Of a stretch of 64,000 nucleotides of DNA, positions 35,521 to 48,944 are shown piece after piece. The translations under genes were made by a program, and so were the position numbers. Below the pieces are notes generated by a model. That model had not been told where the DNA came from. It saw nothing but the letters and a program-made list of their open reading frames with translations, and did not search any database. The stretch is from Byssothecium circinans (Eukaryota; Ascomycota; Dothideomycetes; Pleosporales; Massarinaceae): assembly GCA_010015675.1 (NCBI GenBank), contig ML977039.1:151498-215497 (forward strand), read 5' to 3'. The stretch's first letter is position 1. Each line of letters begins with the position of its first letter.

Positions 35521-37273
35521 TCAGCCCAGCGTCTTCTGCTTCTTCTGCCGCTCCATGACCATCAAGACGTCGCCCGCGCTGTTCTTATCCCCCTTCTTCT
35601 TCTTTGGCCCCCTCTTTCTCTTCTTGCCACCCTTCTCAGCTTGTCCTTCCTCTTCGTCCTCTGCGCCCAAGCCCCTCCACTCGGAGAACTTGATTTTCTC
35701 GCCTTCTCTGTCCATCTCATCCGCGTCATCGAATCGAGAAACACCAAAACCCATGTCCATGTCGTCCATATCTCGATCGCTGGCCGCGAGCTCGGCAGCG
35801 CGCTTCTTGAGACGTGCTTCTTCCGAGTCTGGGTCGTTGATGAGTGCAGAATTGGGATCGAGCGTGCGCACTTTTTGGAGAGCAGCACGGACCGTGGCGT
35901 CTGCTGCCGAGGATTCGGCAGGAGCACTATCTTTGGGCTCGAGGGAGTGGGAGGTGACTGCGAAGTAGTCGCGTTTTGGTTGAGGTGGCTTTTCTCGTCC
36001 TTCCAGCCCTTCCCCTGAATCGGATGCCGAGCGTTGTAGTTTGAGGGTCAACTCGCTTTCTTCAGCGGTTAGTTTTGTGTTCTCTGCCTTAGCTTCCCCC
36101 CCCTCTCCCTCCTCCTCCTCCTCAGAGGAAGATGAAGAGCCATCATCCAAGTCCGCCAGTGGGTTGTAATTTGAACCAAGACCTTCGAAAATGTCCTCGT
36201 CATCCGATTCTTCCTTCTCCGCTTCGGAGGCTGGCAAGTTATTCATGTTGCTTGATTTTGTCTCGTCGTCCAGATCTTGGCAAACTTCTAGGGGCGCGTT
36301 TTCAACCCTCTGCTTCCTGACCTTGCGTTTCTCCTTTCCTTGGGCGTCCGTGACGATCAAAACCTCACGCCCTCTCGCGTCGGTTTCTATTCGCGTTGTC
36401 TCGCCCTTGGTGCTGATTTTGCGGAAGCCTGTGCCTAGGGTGGGGTACTTCTTCTCGTGCTCTGCTGCTGCTACCGCGGCAGCTTCCTCCCGTTGTCTCC
36501 TCAGGTCAGCGAGGATGTCGGCTCTGTTTCTCTTGACGCCAGCAACGGGTGGCGGTGGCGCCATGACTCCCTTCTTCTCGGCCTTTTGCCTCACCACGGT
36601 ATCCACCTCATGCTCTGCAAGCTCATCGAATTCGTCTTCCAGCCCCGGACCAGCTTCCTCTTCATCCTTGCTGCCGTCCAACACATCTTCACCTCTCCGT
36701 ACCCGCTCGAGCAGCTTTCGGTCGAGGCCTTTGACCAGGTGGGTAGCGCCAATGTCTCCGCCTGCAATCTCCTGTACCAGCTTCTCAAACATTGGGCGAT
36801 CGATGTGGCCCAGCTTCATCGACTCTTCCAGGTTCTTGATGCGCTTCGCCATCTCGTCTTCTTCGTCATCTTGGCGTGCTCTGGAGCGGTCGGTGTAGCC
36901 AGCGGCGAGCTTGGTTCCTTTGGGTGCCGCCGACTTGAATTTCTTTTGAGGGTTGGCTTTGGCGTTGCGCTCGGCAAGCTGGCGGGCAAAGTCTGCCTGG
37001 AGGGTGCCGCGGCCGACTTGGCGACTGCATTGTGTTAGTTTTTCTTCTACGACGGCGCACACTTTTGTAGGGAAGGCGCGGAAGGCATGGGGAGATGTAC
37101 GGGGTCATGGGGATGCTGCTATGCTTGCGGGCGCCCAGCACCGTACCTGGCGTGCGCGAGCCGGGAGAGCGGCCGGCTCCGCCATCCTGCGGGTGGCTGT
37201 TGGGGCTGTTGGTGCGGTTGTTCTTGTTGTCGCTGTTGCTGAGGAGCAGGCTGCGGAACTGCTGGTTGTCCAT
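35521..37273 (-). CDS. RED-like (IK/Smu2 family) splicing factor
   Basis: Minus-strand gene with two exons, 37273-37101 and 37024-35521; the 76-bp intron (GTACAT donor, CTAACAC branch, TGCAG acceptor) joins SSIPMTP to RQVGRGTLQADFARQLAERN. The product is 558 residues. The N-terminal region matches the RED-like domain: MDNQQFRSLLLSNS, KFKSAAPKGTKLAAGYTDR, ATHLVKGLDRKLLERVRRG. The remainder is highly charged, with acidic runs (SSSEEEEEGEGGE), Lys/Arg-rich ends (KRKRGPKKKKG) and coiled segments. RED works with SMU1 in spliceosome activation and splice-site choice. Identification rests on the N-terminal block; the rest is poorly conserved in general. Divergent from GH43 over 304 bp. Confidence 0.85.
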
Positions 37274-37577
37274 GGGCGGGGCCGTGGAGGTTGCGCGGTG
37301 CGGGCGGCGTGGTTCAAATATTGTGGAAGGAAATGATACATGTGACGCGTGCGGAGCTCGCCCGCGCGGAGGTGTATGCACGTGACATGTATGTACATCC
37401 ACCTAGCAGCCTTGGCAAGTGCTTGCATATTAGATTGGCCAGGCTAAGCAGAATGTAGAAGGCAACCCCCTCAAGTGCTAAGGGAAGGGTGGGGTCTGCG
37501 GCGTCCGCTATATAAGTGCGCGTCGTCTTCGTTTCCTCATTGTTGCGCTTGTCTTGGTCTTCATCTTCATCGCAGTC
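37274..37577. promoter_or_regulatory. Divergent RED/GH43 promoter region with a TATA box
   Basis: 304 bp between two divergent starts. A clear CTATATAAG at about 37508-37516 lies some 62 bp upstream of the GH43 ATG and is a good TATA box for that gene. The RED side shows no TATA box, as expected for a housekeeping gene. Confidence 0.55.
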
Positions 37578-38798
37578 ATGATCATGATGAAGGAGCTGTT
37601 TGCAACCGCCGCTCTGGCTGCTGCTGTGGCGTTCGGCCAGAACAACACCAACGGGACGACCTTCACCAATCCAATTCTTGACACTGGTGCTGATCCGTGA
37701 GTGCGGACACGCCCACCATTAACTTTACAGGTGCTGATTGTTCAGATGGGTCATCCGCCATGATGGCTGGTACTACATGACCTACACGACCAACAACAAC
37801 ATCAACCTCTTGCGCAGCAGAGTCCTCACGTGCGCTCTCCCCGTCCCAGACCTTGCATGTGTACATCCATCGACGAGCATATCCGCTGACCGGCCTGCAT
37901 CAGAGACTGGCGAACAGCAGAAGCCAGAGAGATCTTTCAGCCAGCCCCAGGCCTCAATTATTCCACCAGTCTCTGGGCCCCCGAAGTCCACAGCTTGAAC
38001 GGGTCATGGTATGTAATCTTTACCGCTGACCCGCGAAACGACAGTCCTCCTCCCGAGGTCGACATGTTGTGTGAGTACAACTGTCCTGCTGTACACCATC
38101 GCATGTTCGTTCTGGAAGGTCAGGCGCCTTCCCCGTGGACCGCGGATTTCGTCTACAAGTCGCAGCTCGACACCTATGACCAGTTTGCCATCGATGGAAC
38201 GTACTTCCAGCATTCAACTGGATTATACCACATCTACAGCTGCTGGCATGGACAATACGACGGCTGGCCAGCTAATCTTTGTATAACAAAACTCGAGAAC
38301 CCGTGGACAGTTGCGTCGCCCTTGTCGGAACGCCAAATCCTATCCGTTCCTACGCTTCCCTGGGAAAAGACACCCTATGGCCGAGCGTCCAACGATCGTC
38401 TTTCTTCCAATGAAGGCCCGCAGCAGCTCACGAATCCCCTTACAGGTCAACAGTTTGTGGTCTTCAGTGCTGCCCGCTCGGACAACCGCAACTACTGTCT
38501 CGCACTTCTCGAGCTTGTTGGTACGAATCCAATGAACCCCGATGATTGGAAAAAACATCAGTATCCGGTCTTCTACCAGAACCCGGAGGAGCAGGCGTAT
38601 GGAGTTGGCCATGCGAGTTTTGTTCAGAGTCCGGACGGAACCGAAGACTGGATTGTCTACCATGGGATGAAAGATCCATCGAACGGTTGGGCAGCAAGAA
38701 CGATCCGAACGCAGCAATTCACATGGAATGAGGACGGAACCCCTCAATTTCCCAAGCCGGGTTACGGTCCTTACAGCGTGCCGAGTGGGCAAGCTTAA
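37578..38798 (+). CDS. Secreted glycoside hydrolase family 43 protein
   Basis: Three exons, 37578-37696, 37746-37829 and 37904-38798; introns 49 and 74 bp. The product is 365 residues with a signal peptide (MIMMKELFATAALAAAVAFG; Mets also at 37584 and 37587). The five-bladed propeller landmarks are intact: TFTNPILDTGADPWV with the general-base Asp, SLWAPEVHSLNGSWYVIF with the acid Glu, and QFAIDGTYF with the pKa-modulating Asp, plus WEKTPYGRASNDRLSSNEGP and VGHASFVQSPDG. The second join gives RSRVLTDWRTAEAR, as in the family. GH43 covers arabinofuranosidases, xylosidases and arabinanases; substrate cannot be told. Likely plant cell-wall degradation. Confidence 0.92.
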
Positions 38799-39289
38799 CA
38801 GGTGGCTTGCCGTACTCTGGTGTGTTTGAGTCACAGCTACACTCTGCTCAGCATCAAGTACCAAACCGGTGACAGGCCTTTGCTTTACTAGTGTTACAGC
38901 TTTCATGGGACAAAAACAGTTTTTACTCAAAAATACATTTATAGCCCGAAACTCAAGATACGATCAGCATGGTCAGAATCACCCATTGGTTCGTTTCCCA
39001 TAAAAGGAGAAATATGTCGCATTGTATAAAGTGTCACCCAAATTAACGCTATTCACATTGCAGATTGCTAGTTTAGTCACAGCCTTAAAGAAGAATTACA
39101 AGTATATTTTACATACCACTATATTAAATCAGGTACAAGGGAGAGAATGGCATAGAAAACAGGGTATCTGAAATATCCAGGCTACCTCGACCTTGAAATG
39201 AAATGCTGAGTCCAACCGCACAACCCCACGCTAGTCGTTGAAGGGATATGTCGACAGGGCTTCGTCTTACTTGTAGTCTCAAGTCGCCT
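38799..39289. other. Convergent 3' flank between GH43 and EXO5
   Basis: 491 bp, rather AT-rich, containing the two 3' flanks. No further gene is recognised. Confidence 0.4.
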
Positions 39290-40910
39290 CTATACAGCAC
39301 TCTTCTCCCGCGCGCCTCGTTTGAGCCTGTGCTTCTCCGTCGCTTCCTCAATCTTCGTCTTTCGCCAAGTACACTCCTCGGCGAAGTCACAGATTCTGCA
39401 TTTGAAGGCTTCCTCAACCTCCACTCCCTTTGCATTTCTGCGCCCTTTCCACCAACTGATCTCATCCCTGCTATAGGCATCGATGGCGTCAGGATTGAAG
39501 ACCGTGTAGTCACTGCCGATGACCTCGCCGGTCTTGGAGAATCGAAATTCGGCACGAAGAATATCGCTGACCGAGGGAATGGCTTGCTGGAACTCTGAAA
39601 TCATGAGCGACCAAAGAGAGAGCAGATTCGGATATAAGCGTAGCTCGTTTGATGATTGCGTGGCTGGAGAGCCCAGGCCGCTTTGCAAAGCGTCCTGAGC
39701 AATGGCACCCGCTTCGAGCATGAAAATCTCGGAGAAGGGCTGAAGAGGAGTGACATTGTAACGCGCAAAGACAGTCTCCGCGTCTACTGTATTAAGGGAG
39801 AGGGATTCGAGCAGCTTGCGATAGAGCATGAGCTGCATCCACGTCGGCCGTAAGGAAACGCCTTTGGGTACAGAGCGATGGCCCCGTGTCTTCACATCCG
39901 TAATATACACTCTGCGATCGGGTTCAGGAGAGCCAATCCAACCATCGTCCCCACTTGTCGGGGCCGCTTTTGCAAACGCCTGCTCGACGCTCAGCTGTCC
40001 CAACGGCAGTGTGCCCCCGCGCTTCGCAGCCTTGGAAATTTCAAGCTGCTCTTCTAGTTCTGGGTCTGAACATGTGAAGCTGAGCTCGTCGATGACGCCG
40101 TTCACGACCTGGCCCTCAACCACACCCCATATCTCGAGCTCTCTTGTCTGGCCCATGGCCCGTAGAGTACGTAGTCCTTGTACAATGTTCCATATGCGAA
40201 GGCCAAAGCGATCTTCCTTGGTCTGGACTTGAACGGGCACCACGGTATGTACTTCTTCCTCCAGCGTCTGGTGTATCTTCGTGCCAGCCTTCATAGCTTG
40301 CGTTGGCGGTTTGCGACCGAACTTGGTGAGCGTATACCAATACTGCAGCTCGCACCAGGCCGGCGAGATCAGATCTGTGACGGAGAGCGGTCTGCGACTG
40401 CGGAAGCGCTCGAGCGGTGCGCGCGTGTCATTCTCGGGCAGCTGTGGTCTCTCGACCCGCTCTATGCTTTCTTTTGGCGGTTCTCCCCTAGGCACTGCGC
40501 GCTGTCAGTCGTCAGTCGAAAGAACGTACAAGGGCACTTTGAGGCGACATGTGCATACCGCTAAAGGCACGCCGCGAAAGAGAGTCGTACTCGAACTCCA
40601 CGGCCGTGCTCGAGCGCAGAGGCGAACTGCGAGCGCATCGCAGCAGCGCCTGGTGGGGCGGCGATTGCACAGTGCCGCCCTCATCTCTGCCCTCGAGGGC
40701 ACCCTGTATTTCGACGCTGGGGTAAATGGCCGTCTTGGGCGCCGTGGCAGCTAGATGGGCGAGAAGATCGCCGACGAGCGTGGTTTCGTCCAGGTCGTCA
40801 GGGTCGATGTCGGAGCCATAGTCGCTCGCTGTTCGGAGGGAAACGAGGTCGACTTCGGATCCGTAGTCGCTGTGGGCTTCTTTGCCTACCGCGGCAGGCG
40901 CATCGGCCAT
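39290..40910 (-). CDS. exo5: Exonuclease V (EXO5/DEM1), Fe-S single-strand DNA exonuclease
   Basis: Minus-strand gene with two exons, 40910-40559 and 40494-39290; the 64-bp intron (GTATGC donor, CTGAC branch, CGCAG acceptor) joins RRAFS to VPRGEPPKES. The product is 518 residues. The N-terminus is acidic (HSDYGSEVDL, ASDYGSDIDPDDLDETT). The nuclease core shows LSVTDLISPAWCELQYWYTL with the first Fe-S Cys, NGVIDELSF and VYITDVKTRG (PD-(D/E)XK Asp and Lys), and the last three cysteines in FKCRICDFAEECTW, which close the [4Fe-4S] cluster. Exo5 processes single-stranded DNA, in mitochondria of yeast and the nucleus of mammals. The start at 40910 has an ideal context (ACCATGG); an ATG at 41018 would add 36 mostly basic and polar residues that could act as a mitochondrial signal. 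Confidence 0.93.
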
Positions 40911-41892
40911 GGTGTCATTTTGTGGGCGTTGGGTGCGTTGGGTGCGTTGGTCGGTGTCTGCAGCCGGCCGACGCGGTTCAAGTTGTTGCGGTCGCGCCGT
41001 CGCGTGTCGTGAGGTCATCGAGTCGGCCAATGGCAATGGGCGGTCTGGCAGAAGCAAGTCGGCAAAGAGCTTCAAGACAAAAGAGTAAAGTATCGGGGAC
41101 GCTACAGAATGAGGATGAGCTTGAGTTGATGTAATTGTTGCACATGCGGTTTTATGTGAATGAATGTATTCAGGCCTTCCCAATCACCCTCAGCGCCTCT
41201 TCAAAGTCTGGCAGGTTGTCTGCGCTACCATTGGGTCTGCTCCACTTCACGGTTCCATCACCAGCGATGGCAAAGCTGCCAGCGCTCAGTCATCGATTCC
41301 CGCTCTCTGTTGGTCTGTTCCATATGTTGTCCTGCTTGCCCATCGCGAACACCGAATACAGGGTCGTTCGTCGCAAGGTTGGGTGGAAACATGAATGACT
41401 TCAGCTCAGCTCGCCAGGACGTCCTGCAACAGTTTCCGGCTGTACAAGTGGTAACAGACCAAGCACGTCATAGGCGGGGTGCATGGAGCAAGTCGGATGC
41501 ATCTCCACTGTGTTGATAACACAGAAAGCGACGCGTCGGCAGGAGTCGCGTCACGTTCAAATATATACTTCGTATAAGCCCAAGCCCAGCTATTGCTCGA
41601 TCAAAACAGGTCGCGGCTGGCGGGATCTACGAGCAAGTTGCAAAACGCGTGGTGAGCAAGTCATTACAGGCACAGGGACAATATTGAAGATGAAGATCGA
41701 TTGCTCGTCAATCGTGTTCAGTGCGACCACTGATTATGGTATACTACATCGCAGCACTGCTCAGGTGCACCACCCATGAAACCGTGTTTGAAACCCGTGA
41801 ACCGTGAAAACCCAAACGCCAGAGAACCAACCCGGTTAAAGATCCATCGCAAGATGAGCTATGCCGGCAGAAGAGAGAGGTCAGTGGCGTGT
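40911..41892. other. EXO5-H3 intergenic region
   Basis: 982 bp without an intact gene. The part nearest EXO5 is its promoter. Positions about 41170-41400 contain a minus-strand coding remnant described separately; the rest holds the 3' flank of histone H3 and no recognisable feature. Confidence 0.4.
41170..41400 (-). pseudogene. Remnant of an AhpC/TSA (peroxiredoxin-like) gene
   Basis: Reading the minus strand from about 41375 to the stop at 41170-41172, one frame reads LYSVFAMGKQDNIWNRP, then an in-frame TGA, then SAGSFAIAGDGTVKWSRPNG and DNLPDFEEALRVIGKA before a natural stop. The pattern (small helix with MGKQDN, then an AGDGTVKW beta hairpin, then a short C-terminal helix) resembles the end of AhpC/TSA-like thioredoxin-fold proteins. 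The frame closes again upstream and no start, catalytic Cys region or intron that removes the TGA is visible. It is most simply a truncated pseudogene. The family assignment is tentative. Confidence 0.38.
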
Positions 41893-42511
<619 letters not shown>

Positions 42512-43040
42512 TGTTGATGAGTCGTTGATGAAGATGGGTGGCGGGAGTTGTTGTTGTTGTTGTGTGGTGGATGGTCGTTGGGTGGAGCGGGTTGGTGTGT
42601 GATGAAAGAAGTCAAGAGGTGGGCGGGTGCAGGCTTATATGGGCAGCGGGGCGGGGGCGCGGCTGCCTAGATCAACAATTGCTGTGAAATGGCGCTAGCG
42701 TTTCTCGTTTACTTCATGTTGGGCAAACGCCAAAAGCGTGCACTTGGGGGCTCTGGCGCTCTCTGCGTCTTACCGGTCCCCTGTCTGTCCACTTGCGCAC
42801 GCGCCTGCACCTTCACTCAACTAAGCGGGCGCTTGGCAGAACCCCCAGAAGTGATCTGGCAGCCGCCGTGCACGGTCCGCGTGTGATCTGGCGCGCCCTC
42901 GCCTCTTCATAACAGCCCGACGCGTCTCTCTTCTCCCCCATCGCACCCACTCACAACTCACAACTCCGCCTCTGCAACACTCCACCACCAACGCTTCCAA
43001 CCTTCTCCCACTCACCACCCCCCACCCACACTCTATCAAC
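42512..43040. promoter_or_regulatory. Divergent histone H3/H4 promoter
   Basis: 529 bp between the H3 and H4 start codons. A TATA box for H3 is seen at about 42634-42640. A perfect 10-bp direct repeat, GTGATCTGGC, occurs at 42851-42860 and 42883-42892, 32 bp apart (about three helical turns), on the H4 side. Such pairs share S-phase regulation in fungi; whether the repeat is the regulatory site is inference. Confidence 0.6.
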
Positions 43041-44321
<1,281 letters not shown>

Positions 44322-45213
44322 ATGGCTCTATCAATTCCTCCGCGCGCGTTATTGTTCGATGTCTTCGGAACCTGCGTTGACTGGCGTACTACGGTAACAC
44401 GCGCGCTGGATGCCCAGGCACATTCGGCCCTGAATTCAGCGACAGCCTCTCTTGCCTCAAAGGTCCGGCTGAGGGCATCAGATATGACAATCGCTCACTG
44501 GGGCGATTTGGCACAGCAATGGCGTGATTCGTACAAGTCATTCACGAGGAAGCTGGCGGCTGACCCAAGCATTCCATGGAAGACAATCGACGAACACCAT
44601 CTCGAATCACTCAAGGAATTGCTAGCAAAATGGGAGCTGGAAGGGCTATGGACGGATGATGAAGTAAGAGCATTGAGCGTGGTGTGGCATCGACTTGAAC
44701 CGTGGTCCGACTCTTCGTTCGGCATCACGCTGCTGAACCAGCTGTTTTGTGAGTGTACCCTTTGTCCCACTCTACCGCTTCATTCTCATCATGTTAGGGA
44801 CTGCTTCTCTTTCCAACGGCAACGTCTCTCTCCTCTCGGATCTCAGGGCATATGGCAACATGAACTTCACCCATGTTCTCAGCGCCGAGCTATTCGGCTC
44901 ATATAAGCCTTCTCCCAGGGTCTACCTTGGTGCCGTTGAGAAACTAGGTCTGCAGCCGAAGGACTGTGCCATGGTGGCGGCGCATCTGAGCGACCTTGAG
45001 GCCGCCAAGTCCCATGGCTTGCAAACAATCTACGTCGAGCGACCCGGCGAGGAGGATTGGTCGGCTGAGCAGGTTAATCGGGCACGACAAGATGGGTGGG
45101 TAGACCTATGGGTGAGTCATGGTGGGCAAAACAATGGCTTTGTAACGGTGGCGGAGAAGTTGGGTATCGAAGTGCCTGCAGCGAAGCCAACCCGACTAAG
45201 CTCGTCGGCTTGA
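44322..45213 (+). CDS. HAD superfamily, type II haloacid dehalogenase-like hydrolase
   Basis: Two exons, 44322-44748 and 44798-45213, with a 49-bp intron (GTGAGT donor, TTAG acceptor); the product is 280 residues. HAD motifs are in place: motif I LLFDVFGTCVDWR with nucleophile Asp13, motif II SLSNGN, motif III Lys in GSYKPSPRVY, motif IV in MVAAHLSDLEAAKSHG. The alpha-helical cap between motifs I and II and the FDVFGT(L/C)VDW signature place it with 2-haloacid dehalogenase type II proteins, common in fungi and usually of unknown physiological substrate. The join gives QLFWTASLSNG; Trp there is slightly unusual. An upstream in-frame ATG at 44238 is possible but adds unconserved sequence. Confidence 0.92.
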
Positions 45214-46687
45214 GCTGCACATATTAGTCGTTTTTGAGGGGCGTAGAACTGATATCTCTACGGGGTAGGATAAATTAACTATATGAACATCTCTATAAAT
45301 CGCTTGTATGTTGTTTGCTGTCGATGTGTTCATAATTTACTGCTATCCAAGTCCTCTGAAGCTAGCTTTCCTCCATTGAGTAATTAGTGTGTGAACCGCT
45401 TGCTTGGTTCGTAGGTAAAGATTTTCCTTGTGCTTTGATATGTACTGCGATTTAGTCATGTTCATGGGTTCCGTTGTGAGTACCTAGGTAGTCTTGTCCG
45501 CCACGAATATCAATTTTCGGATACAGAAACCATCATAGAAAAAAATCAAAAAACCGTACCGAAACGTGACAACGTCGCAAACAGCCAATTCCCACAAAAG
45601 TTAATACTAGAGCACCAAAGTATAATCTAAGCTTTAAATTTTTGGAATTCATCGTTGTGTTGTTGGTAAGGGCGCATCGCGAATGGATGCATTGCAACTA
45701 CCGACGCTACCCAGGTAAGGCAATATCCATCCAGGAGCACAGAAACAGAAGTAACTTTAGCGTAAAGGTCCGAGTTAAATATTACCCGGGGTTTTGGATA
45801 CGATGGCAAGTTTCAGAAGTGATTATGATGCAAACTCCCTCCATTTGTACCTTGGGGAGGCAGGTATCTTCTGTCGTACAACCAGAAGGGACAAAAAGCA
45901 ACCTGGGATAGCTGCAGCTCGTTTCAGATGCGGAGGCCTATAGCGTAAGCGCTAGATAGGTATTACAGAGAAGCCAAAGTTGGGGACAAGGATGGGACAA
46001 TTTATTACCAATTGCAGACGCCTTACAATAAAGGAGAGGCCGGGCACAAGATGTACAGTACGCAATCAAATGGATGCATAAGAATTCCAGCCTACTGAAC
46101 GAATGTCATGAAGCGTTACGGATAGAAAACATGGGGTTTCAAGCCTTTAAAAAAGCACACAGAGGAGGCGGTCAGATGGAGGTTGAACGAGTCCTGGCGG
46201 TATTTCCTTATACATCGATACTACTGTATTAACCAGACTGCTTCAGCGCAAGAAAGATGGCGAATCAGACACGAATAGAGGCACCGACAGTGCAAGAAGT
46301 AAAAATCCGTACATTGATACAGGGTGACAAAAAAGTCCAGCGATTTATGGGGAAAGAAGATCCAGGGTAGGATCCTAGAACAGCTAGCGCAGTTATCCTT
46401 GCGGGGTTAGGTAGTTCGACACCTCCGCCAGCGTCATTCTACTCGCGGTACACCCATTCGACCGATATCTTTGCCGACAGGAGCTTTATGAGCTGCGGAG
46501 AGATTCGTCACATGTAACCACACAATATCAACTGGACTTCTCCCAGGGCTACAGGTGTACCTCTATTGGGACCCACCGCATCATCACTCTTACTGTACGT
46601 CGGAGATACGGCCAGGGCTAGCAGTCAATCGGATCAAACAGACGCTGTTCCCTGCCCCAGCTAAGAGCCTAGGGAACCAACGACAGC
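45214..46687. other. HAD-acyl-CoA synthetase intergenic region
   Basis: 1.47 kb, moderately AT-rich, without a supported gene on either strand. A short frame at 45642-45911 has no family resemblance. No tRNA, repeat array or transposon end is recognisable. Confidence 0.4.
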
Positions 46688-48944
46688 ATGGCGCGAGATC
46701 ATGCCCAAGATCGTGTATATGCCGCCTCGATCGCGAACCCAGAAAAGTTCTGGAAGTCCAAGGCCGAACAGGTCGTTTGGCACAAGCCGCCGACCGGCGT
46801 GATCAAGAGGACTCGGAAGACATTAAACCAGAGTGGCATCACCTATGACCATTGGAGCTGGTTCCCTGATGGAGAGATTTCGACTACCTACAACTGTGTT
46901 GATCGCCATGTTAGGGATGGCAATGGGCACAACACAGCAATCTACTGGGACAGTCCGGTTACCGCGACCAAAGAAAAATTTACATACCAGGAGCTACTCC
47001 ACCAGGTTGAAACACTGGCCGGAGTTTTGAGGGAGGAAGGCGTGAAGAAGGGCGACATCGTGCTGATCTATATGCCAATGATCCCGGCTGCATTATTCGC
47101 CATGCTCGCCATTGCACGTCTCGGGGCAATTCACACTGTGGTTTTTGGCGGATTTTCTCCTGCTGCCCTAGCCCAGCGTATGGAGGCATCGCGACCGCGT
47201 GCTATTATGACAGCTTCATGCGGGATAGAAGGGAACAAAGAACCGACGGGTTACAAGAAGCTCATCGAGGAAGCCATTGAAAGGTCAAATTTCAAGCCCA
47301 ATAAGACCATCGTGTGGCAGCGGGACCAGCTGCGATGGGATCCTGTCTTGAAAGAGAATGGCCAACGGAATTGGCAACGCCTGGTGAAGAGCGCGCGGAA
47401 TAGAGGATTGAAAGCAGACGCTGTTCCCGTGAAGAGCGAAGATGGTCTGTATATCATCTACACGTCAGGTCAGTTCTTCAACGTACACTAGCTGCTGCCG
47501 TACTTTTATTCTGCAGAGCACTTATCGCGTACGGAGACTGATACCATGACTAGGTACAACCGGTCTGCCCAAGGGAGTGGTCCGTACTGCTGGTGGCCAT
47601 GCTGTCGGCCTCAACTTTTCCATCAAATACCTGTTTGGGGTGCATGGCCCGGGAGATGTTATTTTCACTGCAAGCGATATTGGATGGGTCGTTGGGCATT
47701 CATACATCGTATACGCTCCTCTCCTCGCTGGCGCAACCACGGTTTTATTTGAAGGCAAGCCAGTCGGTACACCGGACGCGAGCACATTTTGGCGCATTAT
47801 ACAAGAATACAAAGTGACGACAATGTTCACGGCCCCCACAGCGCTTCGAGCGATTCGGCGAGAGGATAGCGACAACGAGTATTTTGAAAAAGCGTACGGC
47901 GACAAGGGTGGACTGAAGACACTTCGAGCCTTGTTCCTAGCAGGGGAGCGCAGTGAACCGAGCATTATCCAAATGTATCAAAGGCTACTTCGAAAGCACT
48001 GTGCGGATGGAGCTGTGGTGGTCGACAACTGGTGGTCATCAGAATCCGGATCACCCATCTCGGGCATTGCCCTCAGTGCTGACAGTGGCGAAGACTTTAG
48101 CTCGGTTCGTCGTGATGAGCCTCTTCCAATCAAGCCAGGATCTGCTGGGAAAGCTATGCCCGGGTTTGAGGTGCGCATCGTGGACGACAATGGCAAAGAA
48201 GTGAAGCGCGGGGAGATGGGCAACATCGTAATGGCCATCCCACTTGCGCCTACGGCGTTCACAGCACTTTGGCGAGATGAGGAAAGATTTTACAAGGGAT
48301 ATCTGAAGAGGTTTGATGGAAGGTGGATCGACACTGGTGATGCAGGCATGATTGATCAAGACGGGTACATTTCGATCATGTCGAGGGCGGACGATGTGAT
48401 CAACGTAGCCGCTCACCGATTTAGCACAGGTACGCGGAGATCCAAAACACTTATATCTGCCGGTTGTCTCCGAGAACAGGATATGCTAACAGCAACAGGT
48501 GCCATTGAGCAGGCTATTACGACGCACCCCGACATTGCCGAAGCAGCAGTGGTCGGCATCCCAGACGAGCTCAAGGGCCACCTCCCGTTTGCCTTTATTG
48601 CACTATCTACGCACAACCACGCCGAGCGCGCTATACCTGACGAAGCGCTGGGCAAGGAAGTGCAGAGGCTCGTCCGCGAGCAAATCGGCGCCATCGCTCG
48701 CCTCGGGGGGATAATCCAGGGCACAGGTATGATCCCGAAGACACGGAGCGGGAAGACCTTGCGGCGCGTGCTCCGTGAGCTGGTTGACAACGCCACGCAC
48801 GGGGAGATGGACAAGGAAGTTGCCGTGCCGAGCACAATCGAGGACCGGGACGCGGTGGAAACAGCGCGAGCCAAAGTGAAGGAATACTTCCAGGTGAAGG
48901 GCAAGGATTTGCACAAGGCGCCCGAAGCCAGGGCTAAGCTGTAG
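46688..48944 (+). CDS. ACSS3-like short-chain acyl-CoA synthetase, probable peroxisomal
   Basis: Three exons, 46688-47468, 47554-48429 and 48499-48944; introns 85 and 69 bp. The product is 700 residues. It is an ANL-superfamily AMP-forming ligase: N-terminal ACAS region (ANPEKFWKSKAEQVVW), P-loop-like YTSGTTGLPKGVVRT (created by the first splice), ASDIGWVVGHSYIVY, VDNWWSSESGSP, TGDAGMIDQDGYISIMSRADD, AHRFSTGAIEQAI, and the catalytic Lys in KTRSGKTLRR. The AHRFSTG and SSESG forms point to the ACSS3/propionyl-CoA ligase branch rather than main acetyl-CoA synthetase. The C-terminus is AKL, a PTS1-type peroxisomal signal. The 69-bp second intron is a multiple of three and stop-free, so retention would insert 23 residues. 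Confidence 0.93.

Noticed and set aside
45642..45911. 89-residue frame in the HAD-ACS intergenic region
   Set aside because: Composition is non-coding and nothing is conserved.
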